From NCBI RefSeq assembly GCF_028993575.1, contig NZ_CP118615.1, positions 1,240,001-1,304,000 on the forward strand: DNA of 64,000 nucleotides. Reading direction: 5' to 3'. Below are positions 42,644 to 51,797 of the stretch, piece after piece. Within the stretch, counting starts at the first letter, position 1. Each line of letters opens with the position of its first letter. A program made the position numbers and the translations under genes. Origin of the DNA: Micromonospora cathayae (GTDB taxonomy: Bacteria > Actinomycetota > Actinomycetes > Mycobacteriales > Micromonosporaceae). Under the pieces are notes generated by a model that searched no databases, was not told where the DNA came from, and was given only the letters and a program-made list of their open reading frames with translations.

Positions 42644-42653
42644 GCGTTAACGC
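42644..42653. promoter_or_regulatory. Palindrome GCGTTAACGC upstream of the mannosyltransferase gene
   Basis: A perfect 10-base palindrome 42 bases before the CATAAC -10-like box (42695-42700) of the GT-C gene. Its place fits an operator or activator site. The rest of 42538-42715 shows only a GGGAGG ribosome site. Confidence 0.35.
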
Positions 42654-42715
42654 GGTGGAAATGTCAAAAACTGGTGTGGGATCGGACACGGTCGCATAAC
42701 GCGGGAGGCATCAAC

Positions 42716-44230
42716 GTGAGGCACCGTTCTAGGCTCCGTGCAGGACCTGGACGGATAGGACGAATTTGGTACGGGGGTGTCCACGGCATGCCGGCGACCG
42801 TCGGGAGACGGGCGGACCGCCTCGCCCCCGTCCGCCGCGCAGTTCGGCGGATCGACCGCCGTACGGCCGTACGCCTCGGCGTGGTGGCCGCCGCCGTCTA
42901 CACCGCCTGGATGGCGGTCGGCGTGTTCGGGCGGCCCTACAACTTCTTCGACATGAAGATCTACCACGGGGCGATGGTCTGGTGGGTCACCGGTAACGAG
43001 CTGTACGACTTCATCGCCCCCCGCACCACCCTGGGTTTCACCTATCCACCGTTCGCCGGGCTGGTCATGCTGCCGATGGCGCACCTGCCGGTACAGGTCG
43101 CGGGCTGGCTCAACGCGCTCGGCAGCATCGCCGCCCTGGCCGTGGTCCTGGCCGGGCTGCTCCGGCCGATCGTCGACCGGCTCGGTCAGCCGCTCTGGTT
43201 CGTGGTCGCGGTCGCGGTGCCGCTCGCGGTCGCCATCGAACCGGTCCGCGAGACGCTCGGCTACGGCCAGGTGAACCTGCTGCTCTTCGCGCTGATCGTC
43301 GCCGACCTGATCGGATTGCGGTGGCGCGCCCGACGGGGCACCCGGTACCGCCGGGACGACGGGCCGCTGCGCCGGTTCGTGTTCAGCGGCGTCTGGGCCG
43401 GTGCGGGGATCGGGCTGGCCACCTCGGTGAAGCTCACCCCGGCCCTGTTCATCGTCTATCTGCTGATCACCCGCCAGTGGCGGGCCGCGTCGACCGCGAT
43501 CGGCACCGCGATCGGGGTCACGCTCGGCATGTTCGCCGTCGCCGGGCCGGAGTCCCGCGCCTACTTCACCCGGGTGCTCTGGCAGACCGAGCGGGTCGGC
43601 GCGGCCGACATGACCCCGAACCAGTCGTTGGCCGGGCTGCTGGCCCGGCTCTACGACTCGATCGAGACGCCCGGCCTGCTCTGGTTCTCCTTCGCGGTGC
43701 TGGTGCTCGCGCTCGGCCTGTCCCGGGCCGCCAGCGCCCGCGCCGAAGGCGACGAGCTGACCGCGTTCACCCTGGTCGGGCTCACCACCAACGTGATCAG
43801 CCCGATCTCCTGGACGCATCACCTGGTCTGGGTCATCCCGGCGATCATGGTGCTGGCCGACGCCGCGGTCCGTCGCCGGGAGGCCAGCCGCGGGCTGTTG
43901 CAGCGGTCCGGGCAGTTCTCGTCGTACGGGGGGCCGCCCGGGGTCAACGGCCTCCGCCCGCCGATCTGGTACCCGACGATGACCGGGTTCCGGCACGGGG
44001 CCGCCGCCGTGGCGCTCTACCTGATCTTCCTGATCTCACCCATCTGGCCGTACGAGCACCAGCTCCCCGAGGTGTCGCACTACGCCGACGGACTGTTCGG
44101 CGCGCTGATGGAGAACTCGCTGGCGCTGGCGCTGATCGTGCTGGTGGCGGCGCTGCCGTGGCGACCGGGTGCCGAGCCGGCCTTCTACACCGACCGCCTG
44201 GCCTGGGCCGATCTCGCCAACCGGCGCTGA
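42716..44230 (+). CDS. GT87-type polyprenyl-phosphate-mannose mannosyltransferase
   Basis: A 504-residue GT-C membrane protein from the GTG at 42716 with GGGAGG seven bases upstream. About ten helices are evident. The first outer loop has GRPYNFFDMKIYHGAMVWW, whose Asp is the expected catalytic base, followed by FTYPPFAGLVMLP, GYGQVNLLLFALIVADL, KLTPALFIVYLL and PNQSLAGLL. These match alpha-1,2-mannosyltransferases that extend phosphatidylinositol mannosides or lipoglycans from a lipid-linked donor. Confidence 0.88.
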   Translation: MRHRSRLRAGPGRIGRIWYGGVHGMPATVGRRADRLAPVRRAVRRIDRRTAVRLGVVAAAVYTAWMAVGVFGRPYNFFDMKIYHGAMVWWVTGNELYDFIAPRTTLGFTYPPFAGLVMLPMAHLPVQVAGWLNALGSIAALAVVLAGLLRPIVDRLGQPLWFVVAVAVPLAVAIEPVRETLGYGQVNLLLFALIVADLIGLRWRARRGTRYRRDDGPLRRFVFSGVWAGAGIGLATSVKLTPALFIVYLLITRQWRAASTAIGTAIGVTLGMFAVAGPESRAYFTRVLWQTERVGAADMTPNQSLAGLLARLYDSIETPGLLWFSFAVLVLALGLSRAASARAEGDELTAFTLVGLTTNVISPISWTHHLVWVIPAIMVLADAAVRRREASRGLLQRSGQFSSYGGPPGVNGLRPPIWYPTMTGFRHGAAAVALYLIFLISPIWPYEHQLPEVSHYADGLFGALMENSLALALIVLVAALPWRPGAEPAFYTDRLAWADLANRR

Positions 44231-44277
44231 CCGCGTCGCCCCGGAGGCACGGCCCGGCGGACGGCGAGCGCTGCCGG

Positions 44278-44763
44278 TCAGGGGCAGTTGACCCACTCCT
44301 CGGTACCGTCGGCGAAGACCTGCCGCTTCCAGATCGGCAGCCGCGCCTTGACCTCGTCGACCAGCCGGGCGCAGGCCGCGAAGGCCGCCGCCCGGTGGGC
44401 CGTACTGACCGCGGCCACCAGGGCGGCGTCCCCGATCTCCAGCGGCCCGATCCGGTGCGAGACGGCGACCGCGTAGACGTCCGGGTCCGCGGCCACCTCG
44501 GCGGCCACCTCCCGGAGCACCTCGACGGCGCTCGGGTGGCCCTCGTACTCCAGGGCGGTCACCGGTCGGCCGTGGTCGTGGTCGCGGACCACGCCCTGGA
44601 AGGAGACCACCGCGCCGGCCCGCCGGTCCGCCACCGCGGCCTCGTGCGCGGCGAGGTCGAGCGGCCCGGTGGTCACCTCGACGAGCGCCGGGGTCACCGC
44701 CGTACGAACCTCGGTGGAGACGTTCACCCGGACCTCCTCGTGGACCTCGACGGACAGCACCAC
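44278..44763 (-). CDS. moaE: Molybdopterin synthase catalytic subunit
   Basis: A 161-residue MoaE: DRRAGAVVSFQGVVRDHDHGRPVTALEYEGHP, VAVSHRIGPLEIGDAALVAAVSTAHRAAAFAACARLVDEVKARLPIWKRQVFADG. The lysines in VKARLPIWKRQ are the catalytic set. With MoaD it inserts two sulfurs into precursor Z. It is the last gene of the minus-strand moaC-mogA-moeA-moaE run, 115 bases after moeA. The start could also be a GTG a few codons downstream. Confidence 0.93.
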   Translation of the reverse strand: MVLSVEVHEEVRVNVSTEVRTAVTPALVEVTTGPLDLAAHEAAVADRRAGAVVSFQGVVRDHDHGRPVTALEYEGHPSAVEVLREVAAEVAADPDVYAVAVSHRIGPLEIGDAALVAAVSTAHRAAAFAACARLVDEVKARLPIWKRQVFADGTEEWVNCP

Positions 44764-44878
44764 CCCGCCCCGGCGCGGGGCCGGCCGGTCGACAGAGTTC
44801 CGGCGCGGGCCACGGCCGGCGAAATCTCCACGCGGGCCACGGCCGGCGGGGCATCCGCGCGGGGCCGTGCGGACGGGG

Positions 44879-46153
44879 TCACCACGTCCGCTCGCCGGGC
44901 ATGAGGGGCAACGGCACGACCGGGACCCGTGCGCCGACCTCCCCGCTGGTGTCCGGCCGGATCACCGCGAACCCGTCGGCACCGGCCAGCCCGCGCAGCA
45001 TCGCCGACCCGACGTGCCCGACCGGCCGGGCGGTGCCCGCCGCGACGTCCAGCCGGACCAGCGCCAGGTGCGTGTAGGAACCCCGGCCCCGGATCGGTTC
45101 GGTCAGGGTGGCGTGCGGCAGCACCGGCATCGGACGGCCCTGGAGCCCGGCCAGCAGCGGAGCCACCAGCGAGACCAGCGCGACGATCGCCGACTGCGGG
45201 TTGCCGGGCAGCCCGGCCACGAACCGGGCCCGGCCGTCGGCACCGACCAGCCGGGCCAGCAGCATCGGGAAACCGGGTCGGACCGCGACGGTGTTGACCA
45301 CGTAGTCCGCGCCGAGCGCCTGGAGAGCCGGGTGCAGGTGGTCCACCGGCCCGTGCATCGTCCCACCGGTGGTGCAGACCAGGTCGGCCCCGGCCACCGC
45401 CTGCCGTAGCGCGGCCACGTGGGCCGGCAGGGTGTCGGCGACCGGGCCGGTCACGTCAGCGGCGCGCACCTGGCAGCCGTACCGACGCAGCCAGGCCGGC
45501 ACCGCCGGGCCGAGCGCGTCGCGGACCCGGCCGGCACCGGGTGGGCCGGAGGTGAGCAGTTCGTCGCCGAAGACCAGCAGCGCCGCGCGGGGCGGTCGGC
45601 GGACCGGGAGGGAGTCGTACCCGCAGGAGGCGGCCAGACCGATCAGCGCCGGGTCGACCGGGGTGCCCGCCGGCAGGAGTTCCTCGCCGGCCCGCGCCTC
45701 CTCACCGGGCAGCCGCCATTCCGGGGCCGGTCGGGGGGTGCCGGCGATCCGGTCGTCGCCGGTGCGGGTGGACTCCTCGACGCGCAGGATGGCCGACGCG
45801 CCCTCGGGCACCATCGCGCCGGTGGCGATCTCGACCGTGGTGCCGTCCCCGGTCAACGGCTCCGGCGTACCGCCGGCGAGGACCCGACCGACGACCCGCC
45901 ACGGCCCCGGGCCACGGACCGCCCAGCCGTCGACGCTGGAGGTCGGGAAGGCCGGCAGGTCGGTGCGGGGGGCCAGCGGCGCGGCGAGGGTGTGGCCGTC
46001 GGTCTCGGCTAGGGGGCGGTCCACGACGGGGAGCGCGGCGGCGAGCCCGACCGCGTACACCCGGGACCGGGCCTCTTCCCAGCCGGCCGGCGGCGGCGCG
46101 GCGGCCGGATCCACGGCGGCGTCGGCCCCGGGCAGCTCACTCCTCACGGTCAC
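44879..46153 (-). CDS. moeA: Molybdopterin molybdenumtransferase
   Basis: A 424-residue MoeA: PAFPTSSVDGWAVRG, VEIATGAMVPEGASAILRVEE, LLVFGDELLTSG, LVCTTGGTMHGPVDH and GLPGNPQSAIV. It inserts molybdate into adenylated molybdopterin. In most relatives the early motif reads SAMDGYA; here it is SSVDGWA, keeping the Asp. The GTG start has TAGGGT six bases upstream (46160-46165), so moeA may be transcribed separately from mogA. Confidence 0.93.
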   Translation of the reverse strand: MTVRSELPGADAAVDPAAAPPPAGWEEARSRVYAVGLAAALPVVDRPLAETDGHTLAAPLAPRTDLPAFPTSSVDGWAVRGPGPWRVVGRVLAGGTPEPLTGDGTTVEIATGAMVPEGASAILRVEESTRTGDDRIAGTPRPAPEWRLPGEEARAGEELLPAGTPVDPALIGLAASCGYDSLPVRRPPRAALLVFGDELLTSGPPGAGRVRDALGPAVPAWLRRYGCQVRAADVTGPVADTLPAHVAALRQAVAGADLVCTTGGTMHGPVDHLHPALQALGADYVVNTVAVRPGFPMLLARLVGADGRARFVAGLPGNPQSAIVALVSLVAPLLAGLQGRPMPVLPHATLTEPIRGRGSYTHLALVRLDVAAGTARPVGHVGSAMLRGLAGADGFAVIRPDTSGEVGARVPVVPLPLMPGERTW

Positions 46154-46230
46154 GGCCCCACCCTAGCGGGGTACGGCCGGGGCGACGTCCTTCCGTCGTG
46201 CGGTCACCTTCGGTCAGCGACCTGCCCGGG

Positions 46231-46701
46231 TCAGTGGTCGCCGCCACGGAGTTGGTCGACCGTGTGCCGCAGGATCGGGCCGAGCACGGCGAGACCGTCC
46301 CGGGCCCCGCCGGTCGAGCCGGGGAGGTTCACCACCAGCGTGCGACCCGCCACCCCGGCGAGCCCTCGGGAGAGCACCGCGGTGGGGACGGCGGCCCGGC
46401 TGTGTGCCCGGATCGCCTCGGCGATGCCGGGGATCTCGTGGTCGAGCACGGCCCGGGTGACGTCCGGGGTGCGGTCGGTCGGGGTGACCCCGGTGCCCCC
46501 GCTGGTCAGCACCACGTCGACGCCGTCGGCGACGGCGGCCCGCAACGCCGTACCGACCGGTTCGCCGTCGGGCACCACGACCGGTTCGTCGACCACACAG
46601 CCCAGCTCGCGCAGGCCGGCGACGAGCAGTGGTCCACTGGTGTCGGCGTACACCCCGGCGGCGGCCCGGTTGGACGCCACGATCACCCGGGCCCGGATCA
46701 C
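46231..46701 (-). CDS. mogA: Molybdopterin adenylyltransferase (MogA/MoaB family)
   Basis: A 156-residue protein: VIVASNRAAAGVYADTSGPLLVAGL, VDVVLTSGGTGVTPTDRTPDVTRAVLDHEIPGIAEAIR and TLVVNLPGSTGGARDGLAVL, the MPT-binding TSGGTG and GxxG motifs. It adenylates molybdopterin before MoeA acts. The GTG start overlaps the moaC TGA by four bases, so translation is coupled. The symbol mogA is used for function; moaB is an equivalent label in actinobacteria. Confidence 0.92.
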   Translation of the reverse strand: MIRARVIVASNRAAAGVYADTSGPLLVAGLRELGCVVDEPVVVPDGEPVGTALRAAVADGVDVVLTSGGTGVTPTDRTPDVTRAVLDHEIPGIAEAIRAHSRAAVPTAVLSRGLAGVAGRTLVVNLPGSTGGARDGLAVLGPILRHTVDQLRGGDH

Positions 46702-47189
46702 GGCCGGTCCTCGGGCCGGTGCCAGTCGCCGGTCTTCCCGCCCTCCTTGCGCAGTACGCGTACCGCGTCGACGGAGGCCGCCGGATCGACGGCCTTGACC
46801 ATGTCGACCAGGGCGAGCCCGGCGGTGGCGACGGCGGTGAGCGCCTCCATCTCGACCCCGGTCCGGTCGGCCGTCTTCGCCGTGGCGGTGATCTCCACCG
46901 TGTCGTCGGTCAGCGCGAAGTCGACGGTCACCCCGTGCAGGGCGATGGGGTGGCAGAGCGGGATCAGCTCCGGGGTGCGCTTGGCGCCCATGATGCCGGC
47001 GAGCCGCCCGACGGCGAGCGCGTCGCCCTTGGGCAGGCCGTCCCGGCGGAGCAGCCCGATCACTTCGGGGGTGGTCCGCAGCCGGCCGGCCGCGACGGCC
47101 CGGCGGCCGGAGACCTGCTTGGCCGATACGTCGACCATGCGGGCGGCACCCGCCGGATCGAGATGCGTCAACTGCGCGGGTTCGGTCAC
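46698..47189 (-). CDS. moaC: Cyclic pyranopterin monophosphate synthase
   Basis: A 163-residue MoaC: LTHLDPAGAARMVDVSAKQ, KGDALAVGRLAGIMGAKRTPELIPLCHPIALHGV, TGVEMEALTAVATAGLALVDMVKAVD and VRVLRKEGGKTGDWHRP. The LIPLCHPI and KxxxK-type residues of the active site are intact. It converts cyclic dihydro-GTP from MoaA to precursor Z. TAGGCT lies six bases before the GTG (47196-47201). It heads the four-gene minus-strand unit. Confidence 0.95.
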   Translation of the reverse strand: MTEPAQLTHLDPAGAARMVDVSAKQVSGRRAVAAGRLRTTPEVIGLLRRDGLPKGDALAVGRLAGIMGAKRTPELIPLCHPIALHGVTVDFALTDDTVEITATAKTADRTGVEMEALTAVATAGLALVDMVKAVDPAASVDAVRVLRKEGGKTGDWHRPEDRP

Positions 47190-47862
47190 GGGGGGAGCCT
47201 ATCTTTCCGGCCGGGAGCACCGGAACGTCACACCACGATTCCGTTCGACCACTTCCGGTCACCGCCGACCGGAAGGGGACCGATTCGCGCCGGACCGTCG
47301 GTTGCATCAGGCTTCCCGAATGCCGTTGAATTTCCTCAGGATGTCGCGGGAGTTCGTCGGCGACCGGCGTCCGCCCGACCACGCCAACCGACCGCGCCCG
47401 TCACTCTCCGCACCTTGGCCATTCACCGGGATCAGGGGCGCGGCAATGACGACCATTGACACCCGGACGACCCGGTCGACCGCGACAGCGGAGGGTTCCC
47501 GGCCGTTCGCCCGAAGGAGTGGCCCGAGAGAACCGATCCGCTATCCCCCATTCGGCAGCATCGGGCGACCTATCGAATGCGGAGCGAAAGCAGATCACCT
47601 CGCTCCGCATTGATGAGTTAGACAGAACGTAACAAAAGACCTTACTCTTAACTAATATTGCATATAGCGACATTTATCGTGCTGAAATGGCCATACCTTC
47701 CCCTACGCTGCTGGTAGACCAAGCGGCGACGGGCCCCGGAGAGGGCCCGGGTGGCAGAAGGGAACGGGGCCATGCGTGGCAGCGAGTGGGAGTGAATGAA
47801 ACCGCGGAAGCGACGTTCCCCTGCGGTACGCTGCACGCGCCAGCGAACCCCGGGGAAGTACG
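47190..47862. other. Gene-poor 670-base region with AT-rich island and stem-loops
   Basis: No gene is well supported here. A possible 55-codon frame at 47446-47613 starts MTTIDTRTTRSTATAEG but has no clear ribosome site. A 12-base perfect stem (47576-47587 with 47600-47611) covers its end. The DNA from about 47610 to 47700 is strikingly AT-rich for this window. Further on are GGGCCC-N6-GGGCCC pairing and a TACGCT box. The whole could be a long leader for the GGDEF/EAL gene. Confidence 0.5.
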
Positions 47863-50391
47863 GTGACCCTTCTCAGGCGACGCGTGAATGAGACCGATCA
47901 GCAGCTCCGTCTGCTTGTCGGTCTCGTCGTCGTGCTGGCCCTCCTCGTCGAGACGATCGCGGTCGGCATCGCCGCGGCTACCCGGCTGCCGACCTCCGCC
48001 AGCGACGTCGCGATGCTGGTGATGCTCACCTTCATGGTCTTCGTCAGCAGCTCGACGAAAGCCAGAATTCGTATCCGTTCCACCACCCATTCGATCAGCT
48101 GGAACGAAACGGCAATCATCATCGGTGTGGCGATCGCACCCACACCGTGGGTGATCGTCTGCACCGGGCTCGGTGTCGCCCTGGGGTCGCTGAAGCTGCC
48201 GGCCATCAAGATGGCGTTCGGTATCGGCAAGAACGTACTCGTCGCCGGCACCGCCGGCCTCGTCCTGGCCGTCCTGGACTGGTCCTGGCCGCCGGCCGAA
48301 CTGACCGGCCTCGTCGTCCCGCTGGCCGTCGCCTACCTCGCCGCCGCCCTCGTCGACGACCTGCTCGCCATCCCGGTGATCGCGCTCGCCTCCCGCACCC
48401 GCGTCTCCCGGCAGTTCCGCAGCAACCTGGACCTGCGCCTCACCGGCTTCGCGGTCCGGTTCGCGGTCGCCCTCGCCACCCTGGTCATCATCCACGCCGA
48501 CACCCGCCTGCTGCTGGCCCTGCCACCACTGGTGATCAGCCTGCACCTGGCCTACTCGCACCGCATCCAGACCCGCACCGAACAGCAGGCGTGGCAGCGG
48601 CTCGCCCGCACCACCGACGCGCTCAACTCCGTCGACCTCGACCAGGTGCTGACCACCGCCGTCACCCAGGCCGCCGAACTCTTCTCCGCCGACGAGGTGG
48701 AGATCGAACTCCACGACGGGCCACGCAGCGTACGCGGCAGCAGCACCACGATCAGCTACGACGGCCCACCCGCCGGCGACCGGCCCACCGTGGACGGGTC
48801 GGTCATCCCCATCCCGCTCGAAGGACACGACCGCACCCTCGACATCGGCATCCTGCGACTGCGGTTCCGCGGCCCGGTCCGCCTCTCCGAGCGCGAGCAG
48901 TACACCCTGCGTACCTTCGCCTCGGCCCTGTGCACCGCGGTCCGCAACGCGCAGGCGTACGCCGAACTGGCCCGGGTCGCCGCCGACCACGCGCACGCCG
49001 CCACCCACGACGCCCTCACCGGCCTGGCCAACCGGCGGCACCTGCTCGACCAGGGCAGCGCCCAACTCGAGGGCCGGCACGCCGACGGCGTCACCGCGCT
49101 GGCCCTGATCGACCTGAACCACTTCAAGGAGATCAACGACACCCTCGGCCACGCCGCCGGGGACCGCGTCCTGGTCCAGGTGGCCGCCCGGCTACGCGAC
49201 GCCGCCCACCACGACGACCTGGTCGCCCGGCTCGGCGGTGACGAGTTCGCCGTCCTGCTGCGCGGTCTTCCCGCCCCGGCGGTGGCCGCGCACCGCACCG
49301 AGACCCTGCTCGCCGCCCTGCGCGAACCGTTCGACCTGGATGGCATGCGGATCAGTGTCGAGGCCAGCGGCGGCATCGCCGTCGCGCCGACCAGCGGCGG
49401 CATGGCCGAACTGCTGCGCCGCGCCGACGTCGCCATGTACCAGGCCAAACGCAACGGCCAACGGACCGCCAGCTACACCCCCACCCGGGACACCGCCGAC
49501 CTCGGCCGGCTCACCCTCGGCGGCGACCTGCCCCGGGCCGTCGCCGACCACGAGTTCGCCGTCCACTTCCAGCCCATCGTCGACCTCGCCACCGGGGAGG
49601 TGGTCGGCGCGGAGGCGCTCACCCGCTGGCACCACCCCACCAACGGCACCGTCGACCCGTCCCGGTTCCTGGAGGCCGTGGAACGCTCCGGCCTGCTCCC
49701 GGCCTTCGCCGAGACCGTCCTCGACCAGGCCCTGGTCGCCCTGATGAGCTGGCGCGAGGCCGGCTTCGACCTGCCGGTCGCGGTCAACGTGTCACCGCGC
49801 AGCCTGCTCGACGCCCGCTTCCCCGGCTCGGTGCTCGCCCGGCTACGCGCCCACGACCTGCCACCGGACCGGCTGATGCTGGAACTCACCGAGAACCTCA
49901 CCCTCAGCCAGCTCGACGTCGTCGACCGGGTGCTCGGCCGGCTCCGCGACGCCGGCGTCCGGCTCGCCCTCGACGACTTCGGCACCGGCTACTCCTCGCT
50001 CTCCCTGCTCTCCCGCATCCCGGTGCACGAAATCAAGATCGACCGCAGCTTCGTCAACGACATGGAAACCTCCGCCGAGGCGACCGCCGTCATCCGCTCC
50101 ACCCTCGACCTCGGCCGCAGCCTCGACCTGACCGTGGTCGCCGAAGGCGTGGAGAGCGAACCGCAACGCCGCGCCCTGTGGGAACTCGGCTGCCTCGCCG
50201 GCCAGGGCCACCTGTTCGCCCGCCCGATGCCCGCCGGCCGGTTCCTGGCCGCCCTCCGCCGGGGAGCCGGCGGCCGACCCGGCACCCTCGCCCCACCCCT
50301 GCACGACGCCGGTGCGGTGATCCGGCTCGCCCCCGGCCGCCGACAGAACGGCCGGAACCGCCCGGACCGTCTGCCACACTTTCCCGCGTGA
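47863..50391 (+). CDS. Membrane GGDEF-EAL cyclic-di-GMP enzyme
   Basis: An 842-residue protein. Residues 1-230 carry about seven helices of a MASE-like sensor. A GAF-like domain follows (about 245-370), then a GGDEF cyclase domain with RLGGDEF at 458-462 and an EAL domain with EAL at 584-586 (VVGAEALTRWHHP). DDFGTGYSSL and the metal-binding ELTEN are also present, so both synthesis and breakdown of cyclic di-GMP are possible. The GTG at 47863 has GGGGAAG nearby. Cyclic di-GMP controls BldD-dependent development in related actinomycetes. Confidence 0.92.
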   Translation: MTLLRRRVNETDQQLRLLVGLVVVLALLVETIAVGIAAATRLPTSASDVAMLVMLTFMVFVSSSTKARIRIRSTTHSISWNETAIIIGVAIAPTPWVIVCTGLGVALGSLKLPAIKMAFGIGKNVLVAGTAGLVLAVLDWSWPPAELTGLVVPLAVAYLAAALVDDLLAIPVIALASRTRVSRQFRSNLDLRLTGFAVRFAVALATLVIIHADTRLLLALPPLVISLHLAYSHRIQTRTEQQAWQRLARTTDALNSVDLDQVLTTAVTQAAELFSADEVEIELHDGPRSVRGSSTTISYDGPPAGDRPTVDGSVIPIPLEGHDRTLDIGILRLRFRGPVRLSEREQYTLRTFASALCTAVRNAQAYAELARVAADHAHAATHDALTGLANRRHLLDQGSAQLEGRHADGVTALALIDLNHFKEINDTLGHAAGDRVLVQVAARLRDAAHHDDLVARLGGDEFAVLLRGLPAPAVAAHRTETLLAALREPFDLDGMRISVEASGGIAVAPTSGGMAELLRRADVAMYQAKRNGQRTASYTPTRDTADLGRLTLGGDLPRAVADHEFAVHFQPIVDLATGEVVGAEALTRWHHPTNGTVDPSRFLEAVERSGLLPAFAETVLDQALVALMSWREAGFDLPVAVNVSPRSLLDARFPGSVLARLRAHDLPPDRLMLELTENLTLSQLDVVDRVLGRLRDAGVRLALDDFGTGYSSLSLLSRIPVHEIKIDRSFVNDMETSAEATAVIRSTLDLGRSLDLTVVAEGVESEPQRRALWELGCLAGQGHLFARPMPAGRFLAALRRGAGGRPGTLAPPLHDAGAVIRLAPGRRQNGRNRPDRLPHFPA

Positions 50392-51788
50392 CCGCAGCCC
50401 GACAGCCGGCCAGCCCGCCCCCGCGCGGTTGGGCCACCGCCCGACACGCCTGGCACCGGGCCGACACCGCCGCCGGCGGCCTCCCCCTCGACCTCGGCCT
50501 CTACACCGTCTCCGCGCTCTTCGCCGGGATCACCGCGGTCACCTCCACCCTGCCGCCGCACCGGGCCTGGGGCGCGATCGCGGTCTTCGGCTACCTGGCC
50601 GCCGCCGTACTCGCCGCCGGGCAGCTCGCCGCCCGCCGGCACCGCCCGGACACCCCGCTCGGCGGCACCCCCGCCCGCGCCGCGATCACCGCCCTGACCT
50701 GGGTCACCACCACCCTGCTCCCCCTCGGCTGGCAGGCCGGGCAACGCGCCGACGGACGCACCGACCGCGCCCAGGAGGAGGTCCTCGTCGTCGAACACTC
50801 CGGCGCGAGACTCGTCCACGACGGCACCCCCTACCTCGGCCCCGACGCCATCGCCGCCCTCCCGCCCGGCGAACAACTCCTCGGCTACACCCCGTACCAG
50901 CCCGGCATGGCCCTGTTCGGCCTGCCCCGGGCCGCCCTCGACACCTGGTGGACCGACGCCCGGCTGGCGTTCGCCCTGGTCACCGCCGTCGTACTGGCGC
51001 TGGCCGTGCACGTGCTACGCACCCGGAACGCGACCGGCCCCGGTCGGGCACCGGCCCTCGACCCCGCCCTGCTCCACGCCGGCCAACCGGGTCCGGCCGA
51101 CCGCCTCGAACCCGCCCTGCTCCGCGCCGTCCAGGCCGCCACCGTCCTGCCGATCTGCGCGCTCACCCTCGCCACCGGCGGCGACGACCTCCCCGTACTC
51201 GCCCTCTGCCTGCTCGCCCTGGCCCTCGCCGCCACCGGCCGCCCCGGCCCGGCCGGTATCGCCGTCGGCCTCGCCGGCGCGCTGAAACTCCTCGCCTGGC
51301 CGGTCGCCCTGGTCCTGCTCTGCTGGGCGTACACCCGCCGGGCCACCGGCCGGTTCGCGGCCGGCGCGTTCGGCCTACCCGCCGTCGCCCTGCTCCCCGC
51401 CCTGCTCGTCGACCGGGACGCCCTGGTCGAGAACGTGCTGCGCTTCCCGCTCGGCCAGGGCCTGGTCACCAGCCCCGCCCAGTCCCCGCTCCCCGGCCAC
51501 CTCATCGCCACCGGCCTGCCCGCCGGCCGGGCCATCGCCACCGCCCTGCTGGTCGTCACCGGCCTCGCCATCGCCGTCCGGCTGCTGCGCCTACCGCCGC
51601 GCACCGCCGCCACCAGCGCCGTCATCTGCGGGTACGGGCTGCTCGCCGCGATCGCCCTGATGCCCGCCACCCGCTTCGGCTACCTGCTCTACCCGATCGC
51701 CCTGCTGGTCTGGGCCCCCGCCCTCCGGATCGCCGAGACGCCCGTCTCTTCGCCGGACCACCGGACGGAGACCGCCGACAGGGCGTAG
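50388..51788 (+). CDS. GT-C type (GT87-like) membrane glycosyltransferase
   Basis: A 466-residue multi-helix protein with about ten helices. GQRADGRTDRAQEEVLVVEHSGARLVHDG is an outer loop, and LLGYTPYQPGMALFGLPRA corresponds to the YPP region of GT-C enzymes; GLAGALKLLAWPVALVLLCWAY is the K-P helix. It is similar in layout to the gene at 42.7 kb but more diverged, and the catalytic Asp is not certain. The GTG at 50388 overlaps the previous stop; a CACACT box lies seven bases before it. Confidence 0.75.
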   Translation: MTAARQPASPPPRGWATARHAWHRADTAAGGLPLDLGLYTVSALFAGITAVTSTLPPHRAWGAIAVFGYLAAAVLAAGQLAARRHRPDTPLGGTPARAAITALTWVTTTLLPLGWQAGQRADGRTDRAQEEVLVVEHSGARLVHDGTPYLGPDAIAALPPGEQLLGYTPYQPGMALFGLPRAALDTWWTDARLAFALVTAVVLALAVHVLRTRNATGPGRAPALDPALLHAGQPGPADRLEPALLRAVQAATVLPICALTLATGGDDLPVLALCLLALALAATGRPGPAGIAVGLAGALKLLAWPVALVLLCWAYTRRATGRFAAGAFGLPAVALLPALLVDRDALVENVLRFPLGQGLVTSPAQSPLPGHLIATGLPAGRAIATALLVVTGLAIAVRLLRLPPRTAATSAVICGYGLLAAIALMPATRFGYLLYPIALLVWAPALRIAETPVSSPDHRTETADRA

Positions 51789-51797
51789 ACCTAGGGC

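Noticed and set aside
47700..47862. Cyclic-di-GMP (GEMM) riboswitch before the GGDEF/EAL gene
   Set aside because: The conserved GEMM core and tetraloop receptor sequences could not be found by eye; only a generic structured leader is supported.
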